Assembly: GCA_018402155.1 (NCBI GenBank)
Contig: JAGYJG010000001.1
Location: 1,531,001-1,595,000, forward strand
Length of the DNA: 64,000 nucleotides
Direction of reading: 5' to 3'
Source: Bacteroidia bacterium
GTDB taxonomy: Bacteria; Bacteroidota; Bacteroidia; NS11-12g; UBA9320
Shown: positions 45,343 to 54,679 of the stretch, in pieces
Layout: each line of letters begins with the position of its first letter
How positions within the stretch are numbered: the first letter of the stretch is position 1
Notes under the pieces: generated by a model
Told to the model about the DNA's origin: nothing
The model's database searches: none
The model's input: the letters and a program-made list of their open reading frames with translations, nothing else
Position numbers and translations under genes: made by a program

Positions 45343-46791
45343 TTATAATTCTTTTCGAAGCCGAGCTACTGGCAGATTTAATTGTTCGCGGTATTTGGCC
45401 ACGGTGCGTCGTGCTATTTTATAACCCTTGTCTTGTAAAATTAGTTTTAGGGCTTCGTCGGTTAACGGCCTTATTTTGTCCTCAGTATTTATAGCGTCAT
45501 TCAGTATTTTCTTTACTTCACGGTTACTTACCTCTTCGCCACTATCTGTAGTTATACCTTCGGTGAAAAAATCTTTTAACAGAAAAATGCCAAAATCGGT
45601 TTCCACATACTTACTACTGGCTACGCGGCTAATGGTACTTATATCCATGTGGATAGCCTCCGCAATATCTTTTAGTATCATAGGTCGAAGGTCTGCGAGA
45701 TCGCCGCTCATAAAAAACGCATGTTGTATTTCTACAATTTTGCGCATGGTGGTGAGCAGCGTGTTTTGACGTTGTTTTACTGAGTCTATGAACCACTTGG
45801 CACCATCTAATTTTTGTTTGATATACTGTACTGCATCTTTTTGCGACTTTGTTTTTTCTTTACTCACTTCATAGCTTTGCAGAGTATCGTTGTAGGCTTT
45901 GCTTACTTTTAGTTCTGGTGCATTTTTCTGATTGAGAGATACCTCTAGCTGTCCGTAGGCTTCTTTTACTATGAAATCTGGGATGATAAAGTCTTTAGTA
46001 CCTCCTCCCTCAGAGCCACTTTGTGCCGGTTTGGGATTGAGTTTGGCAATAAATTCTAGGGTTTCACGCAGATATTCTTCCGATACATCAAACTTTTTGA
46101 GAATACGCTGGTAGTGTTTCTTAGAAAAATCTTCCATCATTTCATCAATGATTTTGTAGGCAAGTTTATAAACGGGCGTATTACCTATTTCTTGTTTTCG
46201 TTTTATTTGCAATAGAAGGCACTCCTTGAGGTCTCTGGCTCCTACTCCAGCAGGATCTAGCTCCTGTATTAAATTTAGTATGCGCTGCAAGTCTTGCTCT
46301 GTAGTTCGCATATTTTGGGTAAACAGCAAATCATTTTTAATGGCAGATAATGACCTACGGAGATACCCATCGTCATCTAATGTACCAATAATTTGATCGG
46401 CCAAAAGCTCATCTTCGGCGGTTTTGAGTGCCCCAGTCACCTGCTCCATGAGTCGCTCTCGAAATGATGCATAATGTACCACAGGCATAAACTCTTTTTC
46501 CTCGTCAGCACCATTATAATCGCCACTAAGCTGGACTCCCCCATCGTCATCATTCATATAGTCAGTCACGTCAAATTCTTCTTCCTTAGACTCAAAGTCC
46601 AAGTCATCTGACTCCTCATAGATTTGTTCTTCCTCCTCGTCTTTTCCACTTTCTAGAGCCGGATTTTCAAGTAATTCTTCCTCCACACGCTCCTCAAAAT
46701 TGAGGGTATTGAGCTGTAGCAGTTTAATAAACTGTATCTGCTGTGGGCTTAGCTTTTGGAGCAACTTTTGACTCAAATGTTGTTTTAACAT
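45343..46791 (-). CDS. rpoN: RNA polymerase sigma-54 factor RpoN
   Basis: 482 residues. N-terminal activator-interacting region with KLSPQQIQFIKLLQLNTLNFEERVEEELLENPALE, an acidic linker (about 50-100), the core-binding domain, a helix-turn-helix with DISTISRVASSKYVETDFGIFLL, and the C-terminal RpoN box ARRTVAKYRE that reads the -24 element. RpoN directs activator-dependent promoters. No bacterial enhancer-binding protein is in the window. Promoter region overlaps that of asnS. Confidence 0.96.
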   Translation of the reverse strand: MLKQHLSQKLLQKLSPQQIQFIKLLQLNTLNFEERVEEELLENPALESGKDEEEEQIYEESDDLDFESKEEEFDVTDYMNDDDGGVQLSGDYNGADEEKEFMPVVHYASFRERLMEQVTGALKTAEDELLADQIIGTLDDDGYLRRSLSAIKNDLLFTQNMRTTEQDLQRILNLIQELDPAGVGARDLKECLLLQIKRKQEIGNTPVYKLAYKIIDEMMEDFSKKHYQRILKKFDVSEEYLRETLEFIAKLNPKPAQSGSEGGGTKDFIIPDFIVKEAYGQLEVSLNQKNAPELKVSKAYNDTLQSYEVSKEKTKSQKDAVQYIKQKLDGAKWFIDSVKQRQNTLLTTMRKIVEIQHAFFMSGDLADLRPMILKDIAEAIHMDISTISRVASSKYVETDFGIFLLKDFFTEGITTDSGEEVSNREVKKILNDAINTEDKIRPLTDEALKLILQDKGYKIARRTVAKYREQLNLPVARLRKEL

Positions 46792-46820
46792 ATCGGTATA
46801 GATAAGAATGTTTTAGGTCT

Positions 46821-46828
46821 TACTTTTG
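46821..46828 (+). promoter_or_regulatory. -7 promoter element TACTTTTG of asnS
   Basis: Exact TAnnTTTG box, 35 bases before the asnS ATG. It interlocks with the rpoN promoter on the other strand (46834-46862). Confidence 0.55.
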
Positions 46829-46833
46829 TAGGT

Positions 46834-46862
46834 CAAAATTAAGAAATTTCAAGCAGCTGCAA
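46834..46862 (-). promoter_or_regulatory. rpoN promoter: TTG-18-TAATTTTG
   Basis: On the minus strand TTG (46862-46860) is followed after 18 bp by TAATTTTG (46841-46834), a near-ideal pair of -33 and -7 elements, 42 bases before the rpoN ATG. The -33 part touches the asnS start codon. Confidence 0.6.
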
Positions 46863-46863
46863 A

Positions 46864-48378
46864 ATGCATACCAAACAATTAGAAAAATATGTAGGCCAAG
46901 AGGTAACTCTGAAAGGATGGGTGGCCAATAAACGGGAAAGTAAAACCGTAGTATTCATTAATTTGCGTGATGGCCGTGGACTCTGTCAGTGCATTATTGG
47001 GGCAGAGGAAATAGGTGAAGAATTATTTGCCACAGCAAAATCATTGGGGCAAGAAAGCTCCATAGCGGTAACCGGCAAAGTAGTAGCCGATGAGCGACAG
47101 ATTGGCGGATATGAGCTACACGTCACAGGACTTCACGTATATCAAAATGCCAGAGATTATCCTATATCCAATAAAGAGCATGGCATCGAATTTTTAGCAG
47201 ATAACCGTCACCTGTGGTTGCGTAGCCGGAGACAGTGGGCCATTATGCGTGTGCGAAATAGCATCAGTTATGCCATTCATAATTTCTTTCAAAATGAAGG
47301 TTTTGTACAAATGGACGCACCTATATTTACCGGTAATGCCGCAGAAGGAACTACTGATCTTTTTGAAACAGACTACTATGGAAAACCTGCATACCTTACT
47401 CAAAGCGGACAGCTATATGGTGAAGCTATGGCTATGGCCATGGGCAAGATATATACCTTTGGCCCTACCTTTAGGGCTGAAAAATCAAAAACAAGAAGAC
47501 ATTTATCTGAATTTTGGATGATAGAACCCGAAATGGCTTTTTGCGATATTTTTGAAAATATGGATACCATAGAGTCCTTTCTTCGAGCTGTGGTACTAGA
47601 AGTAGTTCAAAACTGCAAAGAGGAACTAGAGGTCTTGGGTAGGGACGTAAACAAACTAACAACCGTAGCAAAACCTTTTCCTAGGCTGAGCTACGATGAG
47701 GCAGTAGAAATACTAAAAGGCAAGAAAGAAGTGAATGGGCAAAATTCCCTAGCGGTGATACAAGCAGACTTAGATAAAGCCATAGAACGCCAAAAAACAT
47801 GCGAAGCAGAAATAGCTGAACGAGAAACTATAATAGCTGCTGGAGGCATAAAAAAAGGTGTTATCAATTTCAACCAAAACAAAATAGACAGTCTTAAAAA
47901 TGAAATAAAACAACTAGAAGAAGACCAACGAAATATGCCACAATGGCTAGCTTCTGCTCGCGATTTTACGTATGGTAATGATTTTGGAGGAAGTGATGAA
48001 ACGGTACTAACACGCTTATTTGACAACCCAATAATGGTATACGACTGGCCTCACGAAATAAAAGCATTTTATATGAAAAGGAATCCAGACGACCCTCGTT
48101 TTGCACGTGGCGTAGACGTGTTGGCCCCCGAAGGCTATGGGGAAATAGTAGGTGGCGGCGAGCGCGAAACAAGCGAAGAGTGGCTGGTAGAAAAAATAAA
48201 CGAACACCAACTCCCAATCGATGTTTTTCAATGGTATCTAGACCTGCGCCGCTATGGAAGTGTGCCGCATTCTGGTTTTGGATTGGGATTGGAGAGACTA
48301 GTAGCTTGGATTTGCAAGCTAGACCACGTGCGCGAAACAATACCTTTTCCTAGGTACTACGGTAGACTAGAGCCCTAA
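46864..48378 (+). CDS. asnS: asparaginyl-tRNA synthetase
   Basis: 504 residues. Class IIb synthetase charging tRNA-Asn. An N-terminal OB-fold anticodon domain (VTLKGWVANKRESKTVVFINLRDG), the motif 2 region (FGPTFRAEKSKTRRHLSEFWMIEPE, about 199-223) and motif 3 (HSGFGLGLERLVAWICKLDHVRETIPFPR) are present. Residues ~287-365 form a charged coiled-coil insertion (AVIQADLDKAIERQKTCEAE ... NKIDSLKNEIKQLEEDQR) not present in the E. coli enzyme of 466 residues. Single gene with its own promoter. Confidence 0.96.
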   Translation: MHTKQLEKYVGQEVTLKGWVANKRESKTVVFINLRDGRGLCQCIIGAEEIGEELFATAKSLGQESSIAVTGKVVADERQIGGYELHVTGLHVYQNARDYPISNKEHGIEFLADNRHLWLRSRRQWAIMRVRNSISYAIHNFFQNEGFVQMDAPIFTGNAAEGTTDLFETDYYGKPAYLTQSGQLYGEAMAMAMGKIYTFGPTFRAEKSKTRRHLSEFWMIEPEMAFCDIFENMDTIESFLRAVVLEVVQNCKEELEVLGRDVNKLTTVAKPFPRLSYDEAVEILKGKKEVNGQNSLAVIQADLDKAIERQKTCEAEIAERETIIAAGGIKKGVINFNQNKIDSLKNEIKQLEEDQRNMPQWLASARDFTYGNDFGGSDETVLTRLFDNPIMVYDWPHEIKAFYMKRNPDDPRFARGVDVLAPEGYGEIVGGGERETSEEWLVEKINEHQLPIDVFQWYLDLRRYGSVPHSGFGLGLERLVAWICKLDHVRETIPFPRYYGRLEP

Positions 48379-48664
48379 TGTGTGAGATAGTATTTTAGAA
48401 AAACCTTACTGACGCTTTTTTACACGCTGTTTGACTTGGTTCACCCTCTTTCTCACCTATGCTTACAAAAAAGAGCTCAGAATTAATTTTTTTATTGCTG
48501 CTTTCACTCTCTGACAAACTTATGCAAATGAACGTTAGTTAACTGATTCTATCTATTTAGAAAAAACCACCAGATTTTAGGACGACTAGAGGCTCTATAA
48601 ACACTAGTTTCTTATATTTTTAGGGATTACAAGTGGTAGTAGAATATTGTTCTTTGTCGTTACA

Positions 48665-49168
48665 TTAGTACCTCTTGTCCCACACGCAAAATTCGAAAGC
48701 AAACTCATTGGCCTCACTCTGCTCGTAGCTTTGGCAATTTACTTTTTGCCACGTGTCAAAATTTGGCTCAGGAAAATAAGCATCGGCATCAGGGAATCTA
48801 GCCTCTACCTCGCTGACATACATACGATCTACCACGTCCATCGCTTGGCGATATATTTCTGCTCCGCCCAGTATAAAAATTTCTCCACATTTTTCTAATT
48901 TTTCGCCTAATTCCAATGCCTCATTAAGTGAGTGAGTCACAAAGGCTCCAGCGGCCGTATAGTTCTTATTTCGGGTGATCACAATGTTGGTCCTATTGGG
49001 CAGTGGGAACCCTATACTTTCGAAACTCTTTCGTCCGTGTATCACCACATGCTGCGCGGTAGTTTGTTTGAAAAGACGTAAATCATCTTTGATTTTCCAA
49101 AGTAAGTCATTATTTTTTCCTATGGCACTGTCTTGAGCCCGTGCTACTATGAGCGAAATTTTATTCAC
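48665..49168 (-). CDS. folA: dihydrofolate reductase
   Basis: 167 residues. Reduces dihydrofolate with NADPH for thymidylate and purine synthesis; the trimethoprim target. Family marks: ISLIVARAQDSAIGKNNDLLWKIKDDLRLFK with the active-site Asp in the KDDL region, HVVIHGRKSFESIGFPLPNRTNIVITR, and IFILGGAEIYRQAM. Start is GTG 49168, just before the conserved NKISLIVA strand. A TTACTTTG box (one mismatch to TAnnTTTG) lies only five bases upstream. Confidence 0.94.
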   Translation of the reverse strand: MNKISLIVARAQDSAIGKNNDLLWKIKDDLRLFKQTTAQHVVIHGRKSFESIGFPLPNRTNIVITRNKNYTAAGAFVTHSLNEALELGEKLEKCGEIFILGGAEIYRQAMDVVDRMYVSEVEARFPDADAYFPEPNFDTWQKVNCQSYEQSEANEFAFEFCVWDKRY

Positions 49169-49173
49169 GGCTA

Positions 49174-49181
49174 CAAAGTAA
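49174..49181 (-). promoter_or_regulatory. -7-like element TTACTTTG before folA
   Basis: One mismatch to TAnnTTTG; five bases (TAGCC) before the GTG. Same unusual placement as at mce and nadC. Confidence 0.35.
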
Positions 49182-49582
49182 CAATCAAAAAATGAAAGTC
49201 TAACAACATAATCGTCCTTGCAATCTAGATTTACACTTTCTGAAAATCACCATGAGCGACATACAAAAAAACAGTATTGATAGAGCCAGAGTATCTTAAA
49301 ACATACCAAAATTTAATATTCCTTTGAGAAACTCACCTACCGATTTTGTTCGAAACCTATTTATTCAAAAAATAATACCTGACCCCATACGAATACAACT
49401 AGTAAAGACGAAATACTGTACGCTCATAGACATATATTTCTATGGATTTGTTTCAAAAGTCTACATCCTTTAAATTTTTAAAAAAAGTCCAATCTTTTAA
49501 AACCATTTAAAAAAAATCTCACCCAAGCTATTTAAGAGCGGGTATTGATAATAGAAATATTACCCATATTCCTAAAAATATC
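49182..49582. other. intergenic region, folA to esterase
   Basis: About 400 bp. It contains an interrupted frame: ATG 49252, SDIQKNSIDRARVS, a TAA at 49297, then 57 more open codons in the same frame ending at 49473. This could be a gene with a nonsense mutation, but I recognise no family. The rest is AT-rich. Confidence 0.3.
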
Positions 49583-50230
49583 TTGATACAATTACCTTCG
49601 CAGGACATTTTGGAGCATCAACTAACTATACCACAACAAGCCTTTTACTATAGACACGGATCAGGCAAGAAACTGCTTTACGTCTTGCACGGCTATGGGC
49701 AACGTGCCAAATTTTTTATTCGGAAATTTTATGAGATGGAAAACAAAGGTTACACGATAGTGGCACCCGAAGGGTTGCATCGCTTCTATTTGGAGGGTAC
49801 TAGTGGCCGCGTGGGTGCTAGCTGGATGACAAAGGATCATAGGGAAAGCGACATTGAAAATTACCTGACATTTTTAAATACCCTACACCACGATTTGAGC
49901 TCTGAGCAAGATTGGCAAGAAATAGCAGTACTCGGATTTAGCCAAGGTGTGGCTACGGCGTTTCGTTGGCTAGCCACTAGTGATATCAAACCTACAAAAT
50001 TTTTAATATGTAGTGGAAAAGTGCCTCCAGATGTAGATCTTATTACCAAGAAAAAAATCTTTGACTCTATTGAAATGACATATTTTAGTGGGGTAAACGA
50101 CCCCTATAGGACTGAGGCCTCTGTGCAAGAATTTTATGAAGCAGTAGCCAGCAGCAAGCTTAGCATGGAGTTGGTTAATTTTGAGGGAGCACACGAAGTT
50201 TTTTTGGAGGGGGTATTTAATCGGTTGTAA
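49583..50230 (+). CDS. serine esterase, alpha/beta-hydrolase fold
   Basis: About 215 residues from TTG 49583. Carboxylesterase/phospholipase-like: KLLYVLHGYGQRAKFF gives the oxyanion strand, VLGFSQG the nucleophile elbow (Ser in G-x-S-x-G), FSGVNDPYR the Asp region and EGAHEV the catalytic His. No signal peptide. The start is unsure: a TACCTTCG sequence (49593-49600) resembles a -7 box, so translation may begin at a later TTG (49610). Single gene. Confidence 0.8.
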   Translation: MIQLPSQDILEHQLTIPQQAFYYRHGSGKKLLYVLHGYGQRAKFFIRKFYEMENKGYTIVAPEGLHRFYLEGTSGRVGASWMTKDHRESDIENYLTFLNTLHHDLSSEQDWQEIAVLGFSQGVATAFRWLATSDIKPTKFLICSGKVPPDVDLITKKKIFDSIEMTYFSGVNDPYRTEASVQEFYEAVASSKLSMELVNFEGAHEVFLEGVFNRL

Positions 50231-50445
50231 CATTTTTTTGCGCATTTCACGCAAAAATTTGAGTAGGAAACTCAACTTGTAGAGCAAGACTTAGTGTATT
50301 TGTTTTAAGAAATGCCCCAACTTATTGTTCTACTTTATAAAAAAAAATGAGCCACTGCTTTTGTTCTAAGTGCTAAGCTTATTTGACTAAGAGTAACAAA
50401 TATATACAGGAATTAGGCAGGGTTAGCTTTACTTAGGTATACTAT

Positions 50446-51294
50446 CTAAAATTCCTTTAGACTGAGATCCAAACTTTTTACTGAATGAGTGAGCGCACCC
50501 ACAGATATGTAATCGACACCCGTTTCGGCATAGCTACGAATGGTATCACCATTTATGCCTCCACTTGCCTCTGTTTCGGTTTTACCATTTACAAGCTGCA
50601 CAGCTTTTTTCATAAGCTCTGGTGTAAAATTGTCAAACATTATTCGGTCTACCAAACCAGTATCTAAGGCCTGTTGTACCTCCTCTAAATTTCGGGTTTC
50701 TACCTCAATTTTTAAATCCTTATTTTTAGAGTTTAGGTATTCTTTGGTGCGTCTTACCGCAGGTACTATCCCTCCAGCATAGTCATTGTGATTGTCTTTT
50801 AGCATAACCATATCCCATAAAGCAAAACGATGATTGAATCCTCCACCAACCGTAACGGCATATTTTTCAAAAGTTCGCAAACCTGGAGTTGTTTTACGAG
50901 TATCGAGCAACTTGGCATTGGTACCTTCTATTTTTTTTACTAGCTGACGGGTTACTGTAGCGATACCGCTCAAGCGCTGCATAAAATTGAGCATCAAACG
51001 CTCGGCCTGTAATATACTGTGAACATTCCCTTTTAGGATGAAAGCAATATCGCCATAGCTCACCTGTGCACCTTCATCTATCAATTGGTCAAAAACCACA
51101 GTATCATCAATGCGGTGCATAATATGTCGAGCCAAAGTCACTCCACACAAAATACCTTTGTCTTTCACAAGCAGCTTAGCTTGGCCAGGAGTTGAGGCAG
51201 GTATGGCACCTATGCTACTATGGTCTCCATCGCCTATGTCTTCTGCTATTGCTAGGTCTATGAGCTGCTCTACAAACGGGTTTTTAAAATCCAT
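50446..51294 (-). CDS. nadC: nicotinate-nucleotide diphosphorylase (carboxylating) NadC
   Basis: 282 residues. Converts quinolinate and PRPP to nicotinate mononucleotide, in de novo NAD synthesis. Family blocks: IDLAIAEDIGDGDHSS at the N-terminus, ERLMLNFMQRLSGIAT, LLDTRKTTPGLR (substrate-binding Arg/Lys), GGGFNHRFALWDMVMLKDNH, EVETRNLEEVQQAL and EASGGINGDTIRSYAETGVDYISVGALTHS. nadA and nadB are not here. The conserved N-terminus fixes ATG 51294, with a promoter box only four bases upstream. Confidence 0.96.
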   Translation of the reverse strand: MDFKNPFVEQLIDLAIAEDIGDGDHSSIGAIPASTPGQAKLLVKDKGILCGVTLARHIMHRIDDTVVFDQLIDEGAQVSYGDIAFILKGNVHSILQAERLMLNFMQRLSGIATVTRQLVKKIEGTNAKLLDTRKTTPGLRTFEKYAVTVGGGFNHRFALWDMVMLKDNHNDYAGGIVPAVRRTKEYLNSKNKDLKIEVETRNLEEVQQALDTGLVDRIMFDNFTPELMKKAVQLVNGKTETEASGGINGDTIRSYAETGVDYISVGALTHSVKSLDLSLKEF

Positions 51295-51298
51295 TGGT

Positions 51299-51306
51299 CA
51301 AAGGTA
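51299..51306 (-). promoter_or_regulatory. -7 promoter element TACCTTTG four bases before nadC
   Basis: Exact TAnnTTTG box on the minus strand; only ACCA separates it from the ATG. Predicted leaderless mRNA. Confidence 0.55.
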
Positions 51307-51661
51307 ATAATTGAACAAATGTTTAAGAGAAGAATATGGCAGTTTATTTTCGAGTGGGAATAGATACTATCAAAACAATATGGTCGGTAATCCAAAATTT
51401 TGTTTCGCAAGGTTAATAATAAGTAAATCTATTTAGTGTTTACAACCCAACCCACTTATTTATATAAGTCTTAAAAGGTGGGCTACCAAGTTACTGAGTT
51501 TATTAGTAGACTAGGAAAAAATGTAGAAAATGAATGTGGTTTGAGCCTTAGCGCCTAGGTTCTAATAAAATTTATCAGAATCTTATTGAGTCAACTTAAA
51601 AAACAGCGAAAAATGAGCGTTGATTGCAAAGTCTTGAGATATTTGCAAAGAAAATAGCAAG
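51307..51661. other. divergent nadC/HAD intergenic region
   Basis: 355 bp, AT-rich. A GATATTTGC sequence about 25 bases before the HAD gene is one mismatch from a -7 box and may be its promoter. No coding signal or hairpin recognised. Confidence 0.35.
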
Positions 51662-52351
51662 ATGCCAAAAAATATATTCTTCGATTTAGACCACACCTTA
51701 TGGGATTTTGATGCCAATGCAGAAGAAACCTTGCGTGAGCTATACCACACCTATTCCGTGCGGTACTTATCGCACAGAAGTGAGCAAGATTTTCTAACCA
51801 TCTATGTCAAAAAAAATGAGGAAATGTGGGGGCTATATCGTCAAAATAAGATAACCAAAGAGGTTTTGCGAAGTAAGCGATTTATAGACACATTTAGAGA
51901 GATGGAGGTAGACGAGGCAGATATTCCGCATAATATTTGGGAAAAATACCTTGAAATATGCCCTACCAAAACCATTCTCATACCTGGAGCTAGAGAGCTA
52001 TTAGACTATCTTGCTGGTTCCTACGATTTACACCTTATCACCAATGGATTTGCCGAAGTTCAACGGCGAAAACTTGCCCATTCTGACCTTGCCAAATACT
52101 TCAAGTCTCTCACTATAAGCGAAGAGGTTGGCGAACAAAAACCTCACCCTTTGGTGTTTGAAACTGCCCTAAAAAATGCAAAAAGTAAAGCTAAAACAAG
52201 TCACTATGTAGGCGACAATCTAGAAGCTGACATAAAAGGTGCAATTGCAAGCGGTTGGTATGCCTATTGGTATGCTGCAGACCATACTGATTTTTCGCAC
52301 CAGAAATGCACTGCAATAAAACACTTGAGTGAGTTGAAAGCTATTTTTTAA
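51662..52351 (+). CDS. YjjG-family HAD phosphatase (noncanonical pyrimidine nucleotidase-like)
   Basis: 229 residues. HAD superfamily: motif I FFDLDHTLWDF (Asp8 nucleophile, Asp10 acid/base), motif II LHLITNGF, Lys in QKPHPLVFE and motif IV HYVGDNLEADIKGAIASGW. The DLDHTLWDFDANAEETL start is typical of YjjG-type 5'-nucleotidases that act on dUMP, dTMP and abnormal pyrimidine nucleotides; the exact substrate here is inferred. Its TAA and the opposing gene's TAA share the four bases TTAA. Confidence 0.85.
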   Translation: MPKNIFFDLDHTLWDFDANAEETLRELYHTYSVRYLSHRSEQDFLTIYVKKNEEMWGLYRQNKITKEVLRSKRFIDTFREMEVDEADIPHNIWEKYLEICPTKTILIPGARELLDYLAGSYDLHLITNGFAEVQRRKLAHSDLAKYFKSLTISEEVGEQKPHPLVFETALKNAKSKAKTSHYVGDNLEADIKGAIASGWYAYWYAADHTDFSHQKCTAIKHLSELKAIF

Positions 52352-53628
52352 ATTGAAAAGAGGCTAGCATACTCTTTCCAGTCCCAAAGGCCGTCACCAT
52401 ACCAACAGCCGTCAAAATTCCACTGTAAAATAAATAGATATACAAAAAAAATACTGCCCAAAATAGCTGCCACTAGCACTGCCTTCGGACTCCATTGTTT
52501 TATAGCAAAAGCTACCGGAATACTAAAAAATAATAGAAACTCGGTGTAGCCTCTGTTGCCAAAACCGCACCCTAGCTGGGGAGTCCACCAGGCAGCGTAA
52601 ATTAGGCTAATGGATATAAACAGAACTGGAAAATACAGCAGTTTTTTTTCTTTTGGGGCGTACCATATCGCAGCCAAAACAGCAAGTAGTAAAGTAGGAG
52701 CATACAATAAAGCCCCGTTACCCGGAGCAAACCACAGTTCAAAGAGTTTGATATTATTCCAATTTGAAAATGATTCGCTTTCGTATCCGCTCACACCAAA
52801 AGAACCATATGCATACGTATTATACATTAATTGCAACACGAGCGGGATACTACCAACAACGATACCTACTCCACATCCTTTTATCCACGTAGCAATTGGT
52901 ATATTTTTCCAGTGATAAAAATAACTATGTAGCAAATAGATCAATACAACAGCCAAAAAAAGCGCATTGATGTGGCGTGCACTGATAGCCACTAGAAGTG
53001 TAGCAACAGCCTTTGCAACGGTCTGCCAACGAGTATCTCCGTACACCAGTTTATGTACAAAATACAAGAATAGTGAAAAACAAAAAAAGGAATACCCATG
53101 AGACATTGCTCCATCTCGGGTGGTATAATACAGTAAATTAGTGCATCCGTACACAAGTAATAATAGGAGATAAGCTCTCGGCCTATTGAGTTTCCAGTAT
53201 CGGGTTGCTAAGATAAATAAAAGCAACAAACCCAAAATTATATAAACAGCAGAAGACCAATTAGTAGCCAAAAATTGATTTTCGGTGTAGCCCAAATACT
53301 CGGTTTTACCTTGTAGAGCGTCTAATGCAGCAGCTGCAACAAAAAAAGGAGCGTGTAGCATTGCCACACCTATGGGATATTTGGTTATTATTTTTTTTCC
53401 TTCTACTCTAAACCCTTGCCCTGTTTTGAAACCTATGCTATCTGGCATCTGCTCTCCATTCATAGCGTAATAAAAGAATGCAGGCAAGTATACGTGGTAT
53501 CCGGCTTTATCAGCAAACAGTTGAGAATGATATTCGAAACGAGGGTGACGACTGTGTCTATTGAGCGAGACGAAGAGCGTAAACCCGAATAAAAGTAAGA
53601 AGATAATTTTGTCTGCCTGTTTCATCAA
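52348..53628 (-). CDS. polytopic membrane protein, GT-C glycosyltransferase-like
   Basis: 426 residues with about ten membrane spans. A first extracytoplasmic loop contains RFEYHSQLFADKAGYHVYLPAFFYY and KKIITKYPIGVAMLHAPFF, the arrangement seen in GT-C enzymes that use polyprenyl-phosphate sugars, where an acidic residue early in that loop is catalytic. I cannot identify donor or acceptor. It lies 13 bp after obgE on the same strand, so adk, obgE and this gene may be one operon. Confidence 0.6.
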   Translation of the reverse strand: MMKQADKIIFLLLFGFTLFVSLNRHSRHPRFEYHSQLFADKAGYHVYLPAFFYYAMNGEQMPDSIGFKTGQGFRVEGKKIITKYPIGVAMLHAPFFVAAAALDALQGKTEYLGYTENQFLATNWSSAVYIILGLLLLFILATRYWKLNRPRAYLLLLLVYGCTNLLYYTTRDGAMSHGYSFFCFSLFLYFVHKLVYGDTRWQTVAKAVATLLVAISARHINALFLAVVLIYLLHSYFYHWKNIPIATWIKGCGVGIVVGSIPLVLQLMYNTYAYGSFGVSGYESESFSNWNNIKLFELWFAPGNGALLYAPTLLLAVLAAIWYAPKEKKLLYFPVLFISISLIYAAWWTPQLGCGFGNRGYTEFLLFFSIPVAFAIKQWSPKAVLVAAILGSIFFVYLFILQWNFDGCWYGDGLWDWKEYASLFSI

Positions 53629-53641
53629 CTCACAAAAAAAA

Positions 53642-54634
53642 TTAGTCTTGCATCATTGCCCACAGTTTGTCTTTTAGCATTGCTATTCCTTTGCCAGTCA
53701 CGGCAGATATGAACACCACATCGCAATCTACGTCAATATCTTTGCGTAGAGCTTCTTCGAGCTCGGCATCTAGCATATCGGTTTTGGTAATAGCTAGTAT
53801 ACGCTGTTTATACATTAATTCTTCGTTAAACTTTTTTAACTCATTGAGCAGGGTTTTGTATTCACCGTTGATATCGCTACTATCTGCGGGTATCATAAAA
53901 AGCAGGGCTGCATTGCGTTCTATGTGCCTGAGAAAGCGGTGACCTAGGCCTTTACCTTCACTAGCTCCTTCTATAATTCCGGGAATATCTGCCATTACAA
54001 AGGATTTATATTCGCGATATTTTACTATGCCCAAATTTGGAGTAAGAGTTGTAAAAGCATAATCAGCTATTTCGGGTTTTGCAGCAGTAACTACGCTGAG
54101 TAAGGTAGATTTTCCGGCATTGGGGAGCCCCACAAGACCGACGTCAGCTAGTACTTTCAGTTCTAGTACAAACCATTGCTCTCGACCAGGCTGTCCGGGT
54201 TGGGCATAGCGAGGAGTCTGGTTGGTTGCACTTTTAAAATTAGCATTTCCTAGACCACCCTTACCTCCTTTTAGTAGTACAAGTTCTTGTCCATCTTCGG
54301 TTATTTCACCGAGAACTTCCAATGTTTCGGGGTCTTTGGCTACGGTACCTAGCGGCACTTCTACTATTTGGTTTTTACCGCTTTTGCCCGTTTGATGTTT
54401 TTTCTTACCAGGCGCTCCGTGTTCACAGTATACGTGCCTTTTAAATTTAAGATGCATTAGGGTCCATAGTTGGGCATTTCCTCTTAGAATGATGGATCCT
54501 CCACTCCCACCGTCTCCACCATCTGGTCCTCCTTTAGCATTCAGATTGTCACGAAAATAGCTATGGCTACCTGCGCCACCGTTACCACTTTTTCCGCAAA
54601 TTTTTACGTAGTCTATAAAATTTTGATTACTCAT
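53642..54634 (-). CDS. obgE: Obg-family GTPase (ObgE/CgtA)
   Basis: 330 residues. A ribosome-associated GTPase involved in 50S maturation and growth control. The glycine-rich Obg fold ([28 protein letters not shown]) occupies residues 1-158. G1 is [12 protein letters not shown] (169-180), then the switch with [18 protein letters not shown] (G3) and TKTD (G4). There is no C-terminal OCT domain, as in many Bacteroidota. It lies 45 bp after adk. Confidence 0.95.
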   Translation of the reverse strand: MSNQNFIDYVKICGKSGNGGAGSHSYFRDNLNAKGGPDGGDGGSGGSIILRGNAQLWTLMHLKFKRHVYCEHGAPGKKKHQTGKSGKNQIVEVPLGTVAKDPETLEVLGEITEDGQELVLLKGGKGGLGNANFKSATNQTPRYAQPGQPGREQWFVLELKVLADVGLVGLPNAGKSTLLSVVTAAKPEIADYAFTTLTPNLGIVKYREYKSFVMADIPGIIEGASEGKGLGHRFLRHIERNAALLFMIPADSSDINGEYKTLLNELKKFNEELMYKQRILAITKTDMLDAELEEALRKDIDVDCDVVFISAVTGKGIAMLKDKLWAMMQD

Positions 54635-54679
54635 TTTTGTTCGTTTTGTGGTGCGGTTTCGGGCAGTGAATCGGCCAAA

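Noticed and set aside
49345-49360. GTTCGAAACC resembling a tRNA T-loop
   Set aside because: No acceptor or anticodon stem can be built around it; no tRNA is visible anywhere in the window.
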